Shown: one piece after another, positions 35,077 through 43,390 of the stretch
How the letters are laid out: every line of letters begins with the position of its first letter
How positions within the stretch are numbered: position 1 is the stretch's first letter
Assembly: GCA_963744915.1 (NCBI GenBank)
Contig: CAVUUY010000016.1
Location: 62,001-126,000, forward strand
Reading direction: 5' to 3'
DNA: 64,000 bases
Origin: DATAFF01 sp963744915
GTDB lineage: Bacteria > Pseudomonadota > Alphaproteobacteria > Rhizobiales > Aestuariivirgaceae
Made by a program: the position numbers and the translations under genes
Notes under the pieces: model-generated
Seen by the model: the letters and a program-made list of their open reading frames with translations, nothing else
Told to the model about the DNA's origin: nothing
The model's database searches: none

Positions 35077-36353
35077 GCGACCGCGGTCCCCGGTTGGTGC
35101 TCGAGGCGGTAGAGATGGAAGCCGCCATAGATCGACGAGCGGTCCATGGCCGTCAGCTCGCGCGAGCGCTCGTCCTCATAGCGCCAGCGATCGAGCAGCG
35201 CCGGTGCGAGCCGGCCCGGCAGGATCGAGGGAACAGCAGCGGTGCGGAAGATGACGCGGGCACCGGGCCGGGCGGTGCGGGTGATCTCGCTCCATAGGGC
35301 ATCGAGCTGGTCGGGCCGCATCCAATCCTGGGCGTCGAGAAGGACCACGCGATCGACGCTATCCGGCGCCATGGCCGCCAGGGCCCTGGTCATGGAGATG
35401 CGCTTCACCTCGACCCGCGAGGCCGCCTCCCTGATGCGGGAATAGAGGTCCTGCTGGAGATAGAGCGGCAGCGGGCCGCTGCCGCCTGGGGCATAGCCGC
35501 GGTTGAACGCCTGCCAGGCGAAATAATTGTCGCGAAGCGGAAAGCCGCAGGCGAGCCGCTCGAGCCGGGCCCGCAGCACCGCAGCGATGTCGCCCTCGCC
35601 GGTCTGCTTGAGCTCGCGATACTGCGCCGGCGGGATGCCGAGGCCGAAGAGCGAGGCCGGACGGCGGGTCAGCCAGCGCACCAGCCGCTTGTCGAACAGC
35701 GGCGCAATCTTGCTGTCGAAGAAGGCGCGCTGCTCGCGGACATTGCGCGCCTTGACGAAGTCGGAGAGGTCGACGCCATAAAGCCTGGCCAGGTGGTGGC
35801 CGGCGCCGATGAAGCGCCCGAGCAGGCCGCGGCGGTAGATATTGGCGCTGAAGAGCGCGATGCGCCGGCGGCCGACCGCGCCCCTGCCCTGCCAGAAATC
35901 GCGGGTCTCGGAATCGAGATGCGGCTCGATATAGTGGCGGAAGGTGCGGATGTTCGAGACCTCGTCGGCCTCGCCGAAGAAGCGGTAGAATGCATCCCAG
36001 CTCGGGAGGTGGCGGATGCCGGCAAGCTTCAGACGGGTCAGCGCGACATGCGACCGGTTGAGGTCGACGGCGGTGATGCGGGCCGGCGAGGCCGAGAGAT
36101 AGCTCATGACGTTGCAGCCGCCCGAGGCGATCGTCACCACATGATGGTCGGGGGTGATCTCCATGGCCGCAAGATCGACCGCCGGATCCTCCCAGATCTG
36201 TGGATAGACCAGCCCGCCGAATGCCAGGGTGAAGAGCCGCTCGCTCAGGCCCTCGCGCGACAACGGCCGGTTGCGGTGAACGGCTTCATGAACAAGCCGC
36301 CCTGCCGACTGGAGCGCCGGACGCGCATCGAGCGCCGGTGAGATCTGTGCCAT
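35073..36353 (-). CDS. btaA: SAM:diacylglycerol 3-amino-3-carboxypropyltransferase BtaA
   Basis: Enzyme of 426 residues (DUF3419) that transfers the aminocarboxypropyl group of SAM to diacylglycerol, the first step to DGTS. Strong features are LVYPQIWEDPAVD (about 49-61), the SAM site HVVTIASGGCNVMSYL (71-86), DLNRSHVALTRLKL, and the C-terminal VVLLDAQDWM and FRTAAVPSILPGRL. The start ATG 36353 is preceded by GGGGAGGCGAGGAGG. It forms a two-gene operon with btaB, facing plcP-agt. A Pho-box-like site lies 53-70 bp upstream. Confidence 0.93.
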   Translation of the reverse strand: MAQISPALDARPALQSAGRLVHEAVHRNRPLSREGLSERLFTLAFGGLVYPQIWEDPAVDLAAMEITPDHHVVTIASGGCNVMSYLSASPARITAVDLNRSHVALTRLKLAGIRHLPSWDAFYRFFGEADEVSNIRTFRHYIEPHLDSETRDFWQGRGAVGRRRIALFSANIYRRGLLGRFIGAGHHLARLYGVDLSDFVKARNVREQRAFFDSKIAPLFDKRLVRWLTRRPASLFGLGIPPAQYRELKQTGEGDIAAVLRARLERLACGFPLRDNYFAWQAFNRGYAPGGSGPLPLYLQQDLYSRIREAASRVEVKRISMTRALAAMAPDSVDRVVLLDAQDWMRPDQLDALWSEITRTARPGARVIFRTAAVPSILPGRLAPALLDRWRYEDERSRELTAMDRSSIYGGFHLYRLEHQPGTAVA

Positions 36354-36405
36354 GTCCCCTCCTCGCCTCCCCCGATGCTTCAGCTATCCGCGATAAGACT
36401 GCCTC

Positions 36406-36423
36406 ATGACGACGACGTGACGC
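36406..36423 (-). promoter_or_regulatory. Pho-box-like site upstream of btaA
   Basis: On the minus strand GCGTCAC (36423-36417), 4 bp, TCGTCAT (36412-36406). One half-site, TCGTCAT, is identical to that before plcP, and the 7-4-7 layout is the same. It is 53-70 bp before btaA. PhoB control of betaine-lipid genes is known in Sinorhizobium. Confidence 0.45.
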
Positions 36424-36556
36424 CTCGACGTCAAGCTGAATTGCCGGTTGTTGACGGTTATTTACCGGTAACGCACCGGGCGGGCCTGCCCTGCAACTGT
36501 GGCCGCCATGAGCAGCGATTCGGTCCCGAGCGTCTGCCCTCCCAAGAAATGAGTTG

Positions 36557-37372
36557 TCAGACGGTGCCGCCGAACAGTGCCCAGCCGCGGCTGCGCAACA
36601 GATCGAGCGAACTGTAGTCGGTGATGGCAAGCCCGCCATCGACGATCAGCGTTTGGCCGGTGATGAAGGACGCATCGTCGCTGGCGAGGAATGCGACCGC
36701 CGCCGCGATCTCGGCAGGGCTCCCCATGCGATCGAGCAGCGATGGCGGCAGATGCCAGCTGCCGTCGGGACTGCCGGATGCATGCTGAACCTTGTCCATG
36801 TCGATGGAAATCCAGCCCGGACTGACGGCGTTCACCCGGATGCCATGCGGCGCCGCCTCGGCTGCCAGCGACCGGGTCAATGCCTCGACGGCAGCCTTGG
36901 CGATGCAGTAATAGCCCCAATTGCCGTGCAAAGTCGCGGTCGAGGAGATGTTGACGATGGCGCCGCCGCCGGCCCGGGTGATCGCCGGCAAGGCATGGGC
37001 CGAGACGTAAAGGGCGGCATCGAGATTGGGGCGGCGGAACTTCTCCCAGCGGGTGCCGGGGCCGTCGTCGCTGGCGATCGGGGTGCGGCGCCCGCCGAGC
37101 CCCGCATTGTTGACCACGATGGCGAGCGGCCCGAGCTTCTCGACGTCCCGAACCAGCGTCTTGACGGCGGCTTCCTCGGTCAGGTCGCAGGCGAAGAACA
37201 CCGCATTTCCGCCCTGGTCGCGCACTTCCTCCTCGACGGCGCGACCCTTGTCAGGATCGCGCCCGACCAGTGCCACCTTGGCTCCTTCCGCCGCGAAGCG
37301 ATGGACGATGCCGCGGCCGATGCCGGAATTGCCGCCGGTGACCATCACCAGCTTGTCGAGGAAGCGTTTCAC
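36557..37372 (-). CDS. SDR-family oxidoreductase of the hydantoinase operon
   Basis: NAD(P)-dependent dehydrogenase of 271 residues. It has TGGNSGIGRGIVHRF (about 12-26), NNAGLGG, NISSTATLHGNWGYYCIAK (active-site Ser, Tyr and Lys) and GQTLIVDGG. The start is GTG 37372 with GGTGAG upstream. It is 15 bp after hyuB and co-directional, so the last gene of a three-gene operon. It may oxidise or reduce a product of the ring-opening enzymes. The region upstream of btaA (36354-36556) contains its 3' flank and no other gene. Confidence 0.87.
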   Translation of the reverse strand: MKRFLDKLVMVTGGNSGIGRGIVHRFAAEGAKVALVGRDPDKGRAVEEEVRDQGGNAVFFACDLTEEAAVKTLVRDVEKLGPLAIVVNNAGLGGRRTPIASDDGPGTRWEKFRRPNLDAALYVSAHALPAITRAGGGAIVNISSTATLHGNWGYYCIAKAAVEALTRSLAAEAAPHGIRVNAVSPGWISIDMDKVQHASGSPDGSWHLPPSLLDRMGSPAEIAAAVAFLASDDASFITGQTLIVDGGLAITDYSSLDLLRSRGWALFGGTV

Positions 37373-37387
37373 CTCACCTCGCCCTGC

Positions 37388-39067
37388 TCACTCTTGCCAG
37401 CCATAATCGGCGCGGGCGCCGGCCGGCGACACCACCCCCGATTGCAGATCAGCCTCCAGGCGCTGGCGGTCACGCTGGCGGGGGTCGCCGAAACCGCCGC
37501 CGCCCGGCAGCTCGAGCACGACGCTGTCGCCGGGTCGAATGGCATGAAGCCCCTTGTCGCCCAGCGGCTCGCCCGAGCCCCGCCTGGCGGCGCCATTGCG
37601 CCCCGGCCTACCGCCATCGCGGCCTTGCGCCGGGTGGTGCAGCCGGTCGAAGGTCGCGGCCGAGATCAGGAAGGGCGCCGCCTCGCGGCTGGCGATTTCG
37701 ATCACCTGCGACAGACCACCGCGAAACGCGCCGGCGCCGCCCGAGTCCGGGAGATATTCCTTGCGCCGGAACCATAGCGGGGACTGCGCTTCCGTCACCT
37801 CGACCGGGATGGTGCCGATGCCGGAGGGGAAGGCGGTGGTCGCGAGCCCGTCCTTGCCAGGCCTGCCGCCAATGCCGCCGAGACCGATATTGGTGACCTG
37901 GAACACCCTGGCGCCGGCCGTCTCCTCCGCCGGAACCTTACCATGCGCCGAGCTCAGGGCCAGGATCCAGATCGAGCCGGCACTTTCGGCCTGGACCTGG
38001 CCGGGGAGCGCCTGCGCCAGGCAGCCGAACACCGCGTCGGCCAGCATCTGGCCGATCACATGGCGCCCCGTCACCGGGCTGGGGCGGATCGGATCGACGC
38101 AGGTGCCAGGCTCCGTCACCAGGTCGAAGCAGGAGAGCGAGCCGGCATTGTTGGGCACGTGCGGGGCGATGATGGCCTTCAGGCCGAACACCGAATAGGC
38201 ATGCGAATAGGTGCGCGGGCTGTTGATGCCATAGATCGAGGCCGGTGATGAGCCGGTGAAATCGATGATCGTCGATTCATGATCGATGGTGAGCCTGGCC
38301 TTCAGCAGGATCGGCCGCTCATAGCCGTCGAGCGGCATTTCGTAGGACCAGGTGCCGTTGGGGAGCCCCCGTATGGCCTCGCGGGTTGCCGCCACCGAGC
38401 GGTCGATGATGTGATCGGCAAGGGCGTCGATCGATCGCAGGCCGAATTCCTCCATCATGGCGACGAGCCGGCGGGCGCCGGTGTCGTTGGCGCTGACCAG
38501 CGACATGAGATCGCCGCGCACCTCGACCGGATTGCGCGAATTGGCCAGGATGACCGACAGCAGCTCCTCGTTGAGGACGCCGGCCTTTCTGAGCTTCAGA
38601 TGCGGGATGAGGGTGCCTTCCTCGAATACCGAATTGCCCTCGGCCGACAGGCCGACGCCGCCGACATCGATGACATGACAGGTCGAGGCGAAGATCGCGA
38701 CCGGGGTGGCGCCGAGAAACACCGGCGTCATCACCACATAATCGAAGAGGTGGCCGGTGCCGAGCCAGGGGTCGTTGGTGATGTAGACGTCGCCCGGCTG
38801 CATGGTGGCAACGGGATACCAGGTGAAGAAATGCCGGACCGCGGTGGCCATGGTGTTGATGTGGCCGGGGGTCCCGGTCATCGCCTGGGCCAGCATGCGG
38901 CCGCTGGTGTCGTAGACGCCGGCCGAGAGGTCGCCGGCTTCGCGGGTGATGGCGCCAAAGGCCGTCCGGAGCAGGGATTGCGCCTGCTCCTCGACGACGG
39001 CGATGAGGCGGTTCCACATCACCTGGGTGCGAATGGCCTTGAGGGCATCGGCGGACATGGCCGTCAC
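37388..39067 (-). CDS. hyuB: Hydantoinase B/oxoprolinase family protein
   Basis: Subunit of 559 residues that with HyuA forms an ATP-dependent hydrolase of cyclic amides such as N-methylhydantoin or 5-oxoproline. Typical blocks are IAVVEEQAQSLLRTAFGAI, YITNDPWLGTGHLFDYVVMTP (in parts), STCHVIDVGG, INSPRTYSHAYSVFGLK and the C-terminal Gly-rich stretch RDGGRPGRNG and ELPGGGGFGDP. The start GTG 39067 overlaps the hyuA stop (GTGA); ATG 39058 is an alternative. The real substrate is not known. Confidence 0.92.
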   Translation of the reverse strand: MTAMSADALKAIRTQVMWNRLIAVVEEQAQSLLRTAFGAITREAGDLSAGVYDTSGRMLAQAMTGTPGHINTMATAVRHFFTWYPVATMQPGDVYITNDPWLGTGHLFDYVVMTPVFLGATPVAIFASTCHVIDVGGVGLSAEGNSVFEEGTLIPHLKLRKAGVLNEELLSVILANSRNPVEVRGDLMSLVSANDTGARRLVAMMEEFGLRSIDALADHIIDRSVAATREAIRGLPNGTWSYEMPLDGYERPILLKARLTIDHESTIIDFTGSSPASIYGINSPRTYSHAYSVFGLKAIIAPHVPNNAGSLSCFDLVTEPGTCVDPIRPSPVTGRHVIGQMLADAVFGCLAQALPGQVQAESAGSIWILALSSAHGKVPAEETAGARVFQVTNIGLGGIGGRPGKDGLATTAFPSGIGTIPVEVTEAQSPLWFRRKEYLPDSGGAGAFRGGLSQVIEIASREAAPFLISAATFDRLHHPAQGRDGGRPGRNGAARRGSGEPLGDKGLHAIRPGDSVVLELPGGGGFGDPRQRDRQRLEADLQSGVVSPAGARADYGWQE

Positions 39068-41145
39068 TTTCTCCTCAGAACGATATAGCCGAGAGCGTTG
39101 ATGACGGCGCGGAAGTTGGCGCCGACCACCGTCGAGGTCTCGTCCTCGGCTATGATGGCAGGCCCCTCGACGACGCTGCCGGGAGCAAGATCGAAGCGCC
39201 AGAAGAGCGGCGTCGCCGTCGCCTCGCCAAGAGCCGGATCGAAGATGCCGCGGGTGGCGCGCGGCCTGGCGGACCGCTCGGCCGACACGCTGCCGGCCGG
39301 CGCAACCTGGCGCGGCGGCGAGGAGACGGTGACCGACCAGGTCACCGCTTCGGCGTCCATCCCGGGAATCGTCAGGCCATAGATCTGCGCGTAGAGCCGC
39401 TCGAATTCGCCCTTGAGCAAGGTGCCGTCATCCTCAGACAGGCGCCGCGGCGGCAGCGCGACCTGGATCTCGTGACCCTGGCCGACATAGCGGCAGTCGG
39501 CGATCCGGCTGACCACCGGCGGCCTGCCTGCCAGCGCCGGCGCGACGATTGCCGTCGCATGAGCCTCCATATCCTCGAGCATGGAATTGGCGCGGCCAGC
39601 ATCGAGCGGCGTGAGGCGCAGCGCGGCGCTCCTGGTGATCTCATAGGCGATCGGCGCCTTGAGGAAGCCGATGGCCGAGCCGACGCCGGCGCCGCTCGGC
39701 ACCACGATCTGGTCGATCGCGAGCTTGTCGGCGAGCCGGCAGGCGTGGAGCGGTGCGCCGCCGCCGAAGGCCACCATGGCGCAGGCGGCGATGTCCTTGC
39801 CGCGCTCGATGGCATGGACCCGCGCCGCATTGGCCATGTTCTCCTCGACGATCTCGGCGACCCCGGCAGCCGCCCATGACGGCGAGAGCGCGAGCGGCGT
39901 GCCGACCCGCGCGCGCAAGGCTTCTTCCGCCGCGGCCTGGTCGAGCGCGATCTTGCCGCCGGCGAAATGGTCGGGATCGATCTTGCCGAGCACCAGATTG
40001 GCATCGGTCACGGTCGGTTCGACACCACCGCGACCATAGCAGGCGGGGCCCGGCATCGAGCCGGCGCTGTCGGGGCCGACGGCGATGCGCTGCAGCCTGT
40101 CGACACGGGCAATCGAGCCGCCACCGGCGCCTATCTCGACCATCTCGATGACGGGAATGCGCACCGGAAGCCCGGAACCCCGCATGTCGCGATAGGCGCG
40201 GGCGATCTCGAATTTGCGGGCGCGGTCGGGCTCGCCGTCGGTGAGCAGGCAGATCTTCGCCGTGGTGCCTCCCATGTCGAAGGAGAACACCTCGCCCAGC
40301 CGGCATTCGCGGGCGATGTCGCTGGCCAGGATCGCGCCGCCGGCCGGACCCGATTCGACGAGGCGGATCGGAAAGCGCGCCGCGGTCTCGAGCGTCGTCA
40401 GCCCGCCGCCTGACATCATCATGAAGAACGGCGCCGCGAGCCCGCGACGGGCAAGCTCCGATGCCAGCCGGTTGAGGTAGCCCGACATCAGCGGCCGCAC
40501 ATAGGCATTGGCCACCGTCGTCGAGAACCGCTCGAATTCGCGGATCTCGGGCGCCACCTCGCTGGAGAGGCAGACGGTCACCCGGTCATCGAGCAGGGGC
40601 ATGAGCAATTCGCGGATGCGGCGCTCATGATCGTCATGGGCATAGGCGTGGAGCAGGCAGATGGCGACGGCGCCCACCCTGTCGCCTGCAAGCTTCCGCC
40701 CGATCGCCGCAACTGCGGCCTCGTCGAGCGGGATCAGCACGTCGCCGTCGGCCGACAGCCGTTCGCGGATGGTGAAGCGGCGGATGCGCGGCACCAGCGG
40801 CTCCGGCCGGTCGATCATCAGGTCGTAATGGTCGAACCGCTTCTCGTAGCCCTGCTCGATGATGTCGCGAAAGCCCTCGGTGGTGATCAGCGCGGTGCGC
40901 GCACCCTTGCGCTCGATCAGCGCATTGGTCGCCAGCGTGGTGCCATGGATGAACACCCCGACATCGGCGGGCGACAGCGCCGCCTGACGCAGCACGGCGT
41001 CGACGCCATCGAGCACACCGCGTTCTGGGGCGTCGGCCGTGGTCAGGACCTTGCCGCTCGTCCGCCTGCCGGCGACCTCGAGCACGATATCGGTGAAGGT
41101 GCCGCCGATATCGGCGGCGAGCTTGATGTCCGGACGTCCCGCCAT
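39064..41145 (-). CDS. hyuA: Hydantoinase A/oxoprolinase family protein
   Basis: ATP-binding subunit of 693 residues, ASKHA-like fold. It has DIGGTFTDIVLE (about 12-23), IHGTTLATNALIERKGARTALITTEGF in parts (about 67-93), MMSGGGL, ESGPAGGAI, FDMGGTTAKICLL and ACYGRGG. All are typical of the oxoprolinase/acetone carboxylase/hydantoinase group. It is the first gene of the hyuA-hyuB-SDR operon. The 97 bp upstream contain a heptamer repeat. Acetone carboxylase is excluded by the absence of its third subunit. Confidence 0.92.
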   Translation of the reverse strand: MAGRPDIKLAADIGGTFTDIVLEVAGRRTSGKVLTTADAPERGVLDGVDAVLRQAALSPADVGVFIHGTTLATNALIERKGARTALITTEGFRDIIEQGYEKRFDHYDLMIDRPEPLVPRIRRFTIRERLSADGDVLIPLDEAAVAAIGRKLAGDRVGAVAICLLHAYAHDDHERRIRELLMPLLDDRVTVCLSSEVAPEIREFERFSTTVANAYVRPLMSGYLNRLASELARRGLAAPFFMMMSGGGLTTLETAARFPIRLVESGPAGGAILASDIARECRLGEVFSFDMGGTTAKICLLTDGEPDRARKFEIARAYRDMRGSGLPVRIPVIEMVEIGAGGGSIARVDRLQRIAVGPDSAGSMPGPACYGRGGVEPTVTDANLVLGKIDPDHFAGGKIALDQAAAEEALRARVGTPLALSPSWAAAGVAEIVEENMANAARVHAIERGKDIAACAMVAFGGGAPLHACRLADKLAIDQIVVPSGAGVGSAIGFLKAPIAYEITRSAALRLTPLDAGRANSMLEDMEAHATAIVAPALAGRPPVVSRIADCRYVGQGHEIQVALPPRRLSEDDGTLLKGEFERLYAQIYGLTIPGMDAEAVTWSVTVSSPPRQVAPAGSVSAERSARPRATRGIFDPALGEATATPLFWRFDLAPGSVVEGPAIIAEDETSTVVGANFRAVINALGYIVLRRK

Positions 41146-41191
41146 GAGCGCTCCTTCGCAAACTCCTTATAGCGAATAGCGAGCAGCAGGT

Positions 41192-41226
41192 GGCAAGTGG
41201 CGAGTGGCAAGCGGCAAGTGGCGGGG
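41192..41226. repeat. Heptamer tandem repeat GGCAAGT
   Basis: Five 7-bp units, GGCAAGT, GGCGAGT, GGCAAGC, GGCAAGT and GGCGGGG, between hyuA and the protease gene. The unit resembles the GCAATAG heptamers of the RIME-like composites in length and GGCAA start, but no RIME core is present here. Confidence 0.7.
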
Positions 41227-41242
41227 AAACGCTATCCTGCGC

Positions 41243-42061
41243 TTACTTGGCGAGGACGGAGGCGGCCGACCGGCGCTCGCCATAGAGCCGGCGCACCGCT
41301 TCGATGTCGCCGTCCTGAAGGTCCCTGACCCTCTCGTCATAGCGAAAGCCCATCACCTCGCCGGAGGCGCCCGGATGATCGAGCCCGATGGTATGGCCGA
41401 TCTCGTGGAGGAAGGTGAAATAGAGGTCATAGACCTCGAGATTGCCGTCGTAGCCCACCTTCCAAGTCTTCTCCGGATTGAGACAGATCAAGGATTGCCG
41501 GATGGATTTCACCGCCATCGGACCGGGTGCCGGCTGGCCGCCGCCGTCCTGGCGGGCCGGCGGGCTCAAGCCCTTGGCAGCGACGCTGCGCTCAAGCACA
41601 TCGCCGGCGCTGCCATAGGCGACGCTGGAAAAGGCCCGGCCGGTGGGGATGGCCTGGGCTCCGATGACGATGTCGGCCCGTTCGGGATCATCGATCATGC
41701 GAAAGTCCATGTCGGCGACGGCCGACCAGCTGTCGAAGGCGCGGCCCAGCTCCGCGACCGGCAGGCCGGCTCTTGCCGGACCATCGGCAAGGCGCGGCGC
41801 CAGCGGCACCATGGAGCGGCAGTTGAGCGCATCGGGATAGCGCGACGCCTTGTCGAGAATGGCCCAGGTGATCACCGCACCCCGCCCCAGCACCGGCTTT
41901 CCCCATTTGACGAGATTGCCGTTGAGCTGCAGCAGGCGATAACCTGCCGCAAATCCCGGCGACGCGAAGGCCGCGACAAGAAGCATGGCGGCCCACATGG
42001 CCACCCAACGCCTGACAATCAACGGTCCGCCCCTCCTCCCCCGAATCGACGTGCCCACCAT
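41243..42061 (-). CDS. Secreted matrixin-like zinc metalloprotease (M10 type)
   Basis: Predicted exported zinc protease of about 272 residues. The catalytic motif HEIGHTIGLDH (HExxHxxGxxH) is followed by the Met-turn in GEVMGF, as in matrixins. Upstream are ITWAILDKASRYPDALNC and a RAFDSWSAVADMDFRMID block typical of MMP catalytic domains. An N-terminal basic region (RRGGPLIVRRW) and a hydrophobic helix ending PGFAA form a signal peptide. ATG 41998 is a shorter start. No prodomain cysteine switch or repeats-in-toxin nonapeptides were seen. It is next to, and co-directional with, the unusual repeat protein. Confidence 0.85.
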   Translation of the reverse strand: MVGTSIRGRRGGPLIVRRWVAMWAAMLLVAAFASPGFAAGYRLLQLNGNLVKWGKPVLGRGAVITWAILDKASRYPDALNCRSMVPLAPRLADGPARAGLPVAELGRAFDSWSAVADMDFRMIDDPERADIVIGAQAIPTGRAFSSVAYGSAGDVLERSVAAKGLSPPARQDGGGQPAPGPMAVKSIRQSLICLNPEKTWKVGYDGNLEVYDLYFTFLHEIGHTIGLDHPGASGEVMGFRYDERVRDLQDGDIEAVRRLYGERRSAASVLAK

Positions 42062-42164
42062 AGAACCTAAGGCGGCAGCGCAGTGGCCGTCATTGGATCG
42101 AGACGCAATTTTTCGGCGGCAGATTGCCGCAGGGCTGGAACCAATCGGAGGGAATTGCCAGACG

Positions 42165-43289
42165 TCATCGGGCGCGACTTGATCCGACGCGACTTTTTTC
42201 ATGCCTGATGATGGCCCCCAAGCAGCATGCGCAACCGAAAATCATTATGATGATACCGAAAGCCAGCAGGCCAATATGGACGGACGGGGAGACGCCGAGG
42301 CTTGCAACGGATGGAACGACGGCGGTTATAAGACCGGCAGTGATGGCAATGCACCCGGTCAGCCCAATTGCTTTGTTGTCACCATTCATTTGCGGGTAGT
42401 TGATCTCAGGTACCTTGGGGGATCTCAAGGGAGCCTCATCACCCGGCATCGGCTGATGGTAGCCCACCAGCACGCCGTTAACCACCACGGGTCTCACCCA
42501 CTGTCGCGTCGCCACCGGCCGAATGTTACCATAAAAGTCTTTGCTGCCCGCTTTGAACACCTGGCCCGCCCTTACTTGAGAAAACGACGGTATGGGACTC
42601 GACGAGGAGCTCGACGAAGAGCTCGACGAGGAGCTGTCATCGGTCGTTGATCCTTGGGCTCCCTCTTGGTCGTCGGGCCGAACCTCTTGGTCGTCGGGCC
42701 GAATCTCAAGGTCGTCGGGCCGAACCTCAGGGTCGTCGCGACGAACCTCAGGGTCGTCGGGCCGAACCTCAGGGTCGTCGGGCCGAACCTCAGGGTCGTC
42801 GGGCCGAACCTCAGGGTCGTCGGGCCGAGCCTCAGGGTCGTCGGGCCGAGCCTCAGGGTCGTCGGGCCGAGCCTCAGGGTCGTCGGGCCGAGCTTCAAGG
42901 TCGTCGGGCCGAGCCTCAGGGTCGTCGGGCCGAGCCTCAAGGTCGTCGGGCCGAGCCTCAAGGTCGTCGGGCCGAGCCTCAGGGTCGTCTTCCTCTAGAA
43001 ACTCGAGCAGCTTCCTTTTGTAGTCGAGCGGTACCTTATGGTCGTCGACCGGGGACCACCACGACGGCACCTGGTGGCCATCGCGCGCGGACCGAGGCGT
43101 CCACTCTCGCTCGCCGCTCGGGCCTGCGGGCGGCCCGTCTTCGCCGCGCGCGGACCGAGGCGTCGACTCTCGCTCGCCGCTCGGGCCGGCGGGCGGCCCG
43201 TCTTCGCAGCGCACTGCCCCTGCTCCAAGAGATAGCTGCCGGACTGGTATTATCGGTCGCGCGTGCCCGCTCCGAAGGTTCATTGTCAT
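42165..43289 (-). CDS. Unrecognised repeat-rich membrane protein with acidic heptapeptide array
   Basis: I do not recognise this 374-residue protein. In order it has two 21-residue repeats (EDGPPAGPSGERE unit), a short linker with DYKRKLLEFLEED, about 15 copies of the heptapeptide DDPEARP/DDPEVRP, a run of about 13 Ser, a globular-looking part (GQVFKAGSKDFYGNIRPVATR and PVVVNGVLVGYHQPMPGDEAP), and two hydrophobic helices near the C-terminus, the second containing CACCLG. The start ATG 43289 was preferred over TTG 43364. The 3' third is less GC-rich than its surroundings. The array stays open in all frames, but only this strand continues through non-repeat sequence at both ends. Expression is unproven. 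Confidence 0.55.
   Translation of the reverse strand: MTMNLRSGHARPIIPVRQLSLGAGAVRCEDGPPAGPSGERESTPRSARGEDGPPAGPSGEREWTPRSARDGHQVPSWWSPVDDHKVPLDYKRKLLEFLEEDDPEARPDDLEARPDDLEARPDDPEARPDDLEARPDDPEARPDDPEARPDDPEARPDDPEVRPDDPEVRPDDPEVRPDDPEVRRDDPEVRPDDLEIRPDDQEVRPDDQEGAQGSTTDDSSSSSSSSSSSSSPIPSFSQVRAGQVFKAGSKDFYGNIRPVATRQWVRPVVVNGVLVGYHQPMPGDEAPLRSPKVPEINYPQMNGDNKAIGLTGCIAITAGLITAVVPSVASLGVSPSVHIGLLAFGIIIMIFGCACCLGAIIRHEKSRVGSSRAR
42669..42983. repeat. 21-bp tandem array, about 15 copies
   Basis: Unit near GTCGTCGGGCCGAACCTCAG on the plus strand, 15 contiguous copies with few substitutions (G/T and A/G changes) and partial copies at both ends. As 21 is a multiple of three, copy-number change keeps the reading frame of the minus-strand protein. 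Confidence 0.9.
43087..43212. repeat. 63-bp direct repeat, two copies
   Basis: Two nearly identical 63-bp units, each containing GGACCGAGGCGTC and CTCTCGCTCGCCGCTCGG, differing at only a few bases. On the minus strand they encode the two 21-residue repeats near the N-terminus of the repeat protein. Unit boundaries are approximate. Confidence 0.8.
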
Positions 43290-43390
43290 TTTTTCTATCC
43301 CCGTTGCTTCTGGTCCCTCTGTAGTGCCCGCCACTTCGAATTGCAATAATTTCGTAATATACAACTCCCGAGCGGTGGCGAATCACCCGA

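Noticed and set aside
42572..42961. 129-codon minus-strand frame of repeated LGPTTLR
   Set aside because: It is confined to the tandem array, with no unique parts, and is a shadow of the DDPEARP frame.
42669..42983. CRISPR array
   Set aside because: The 21-bp units are contiguous without unique spacers, and no cas gene is nearby.
42592..43324. Three plus-strand open frames across the 21-bp array
   Set aside because: All frames stay open in a 21-bp GC-rich repeat. These frames barely leave the array, whereas the minus-strand frame continues through unique sequence with membrane helices.
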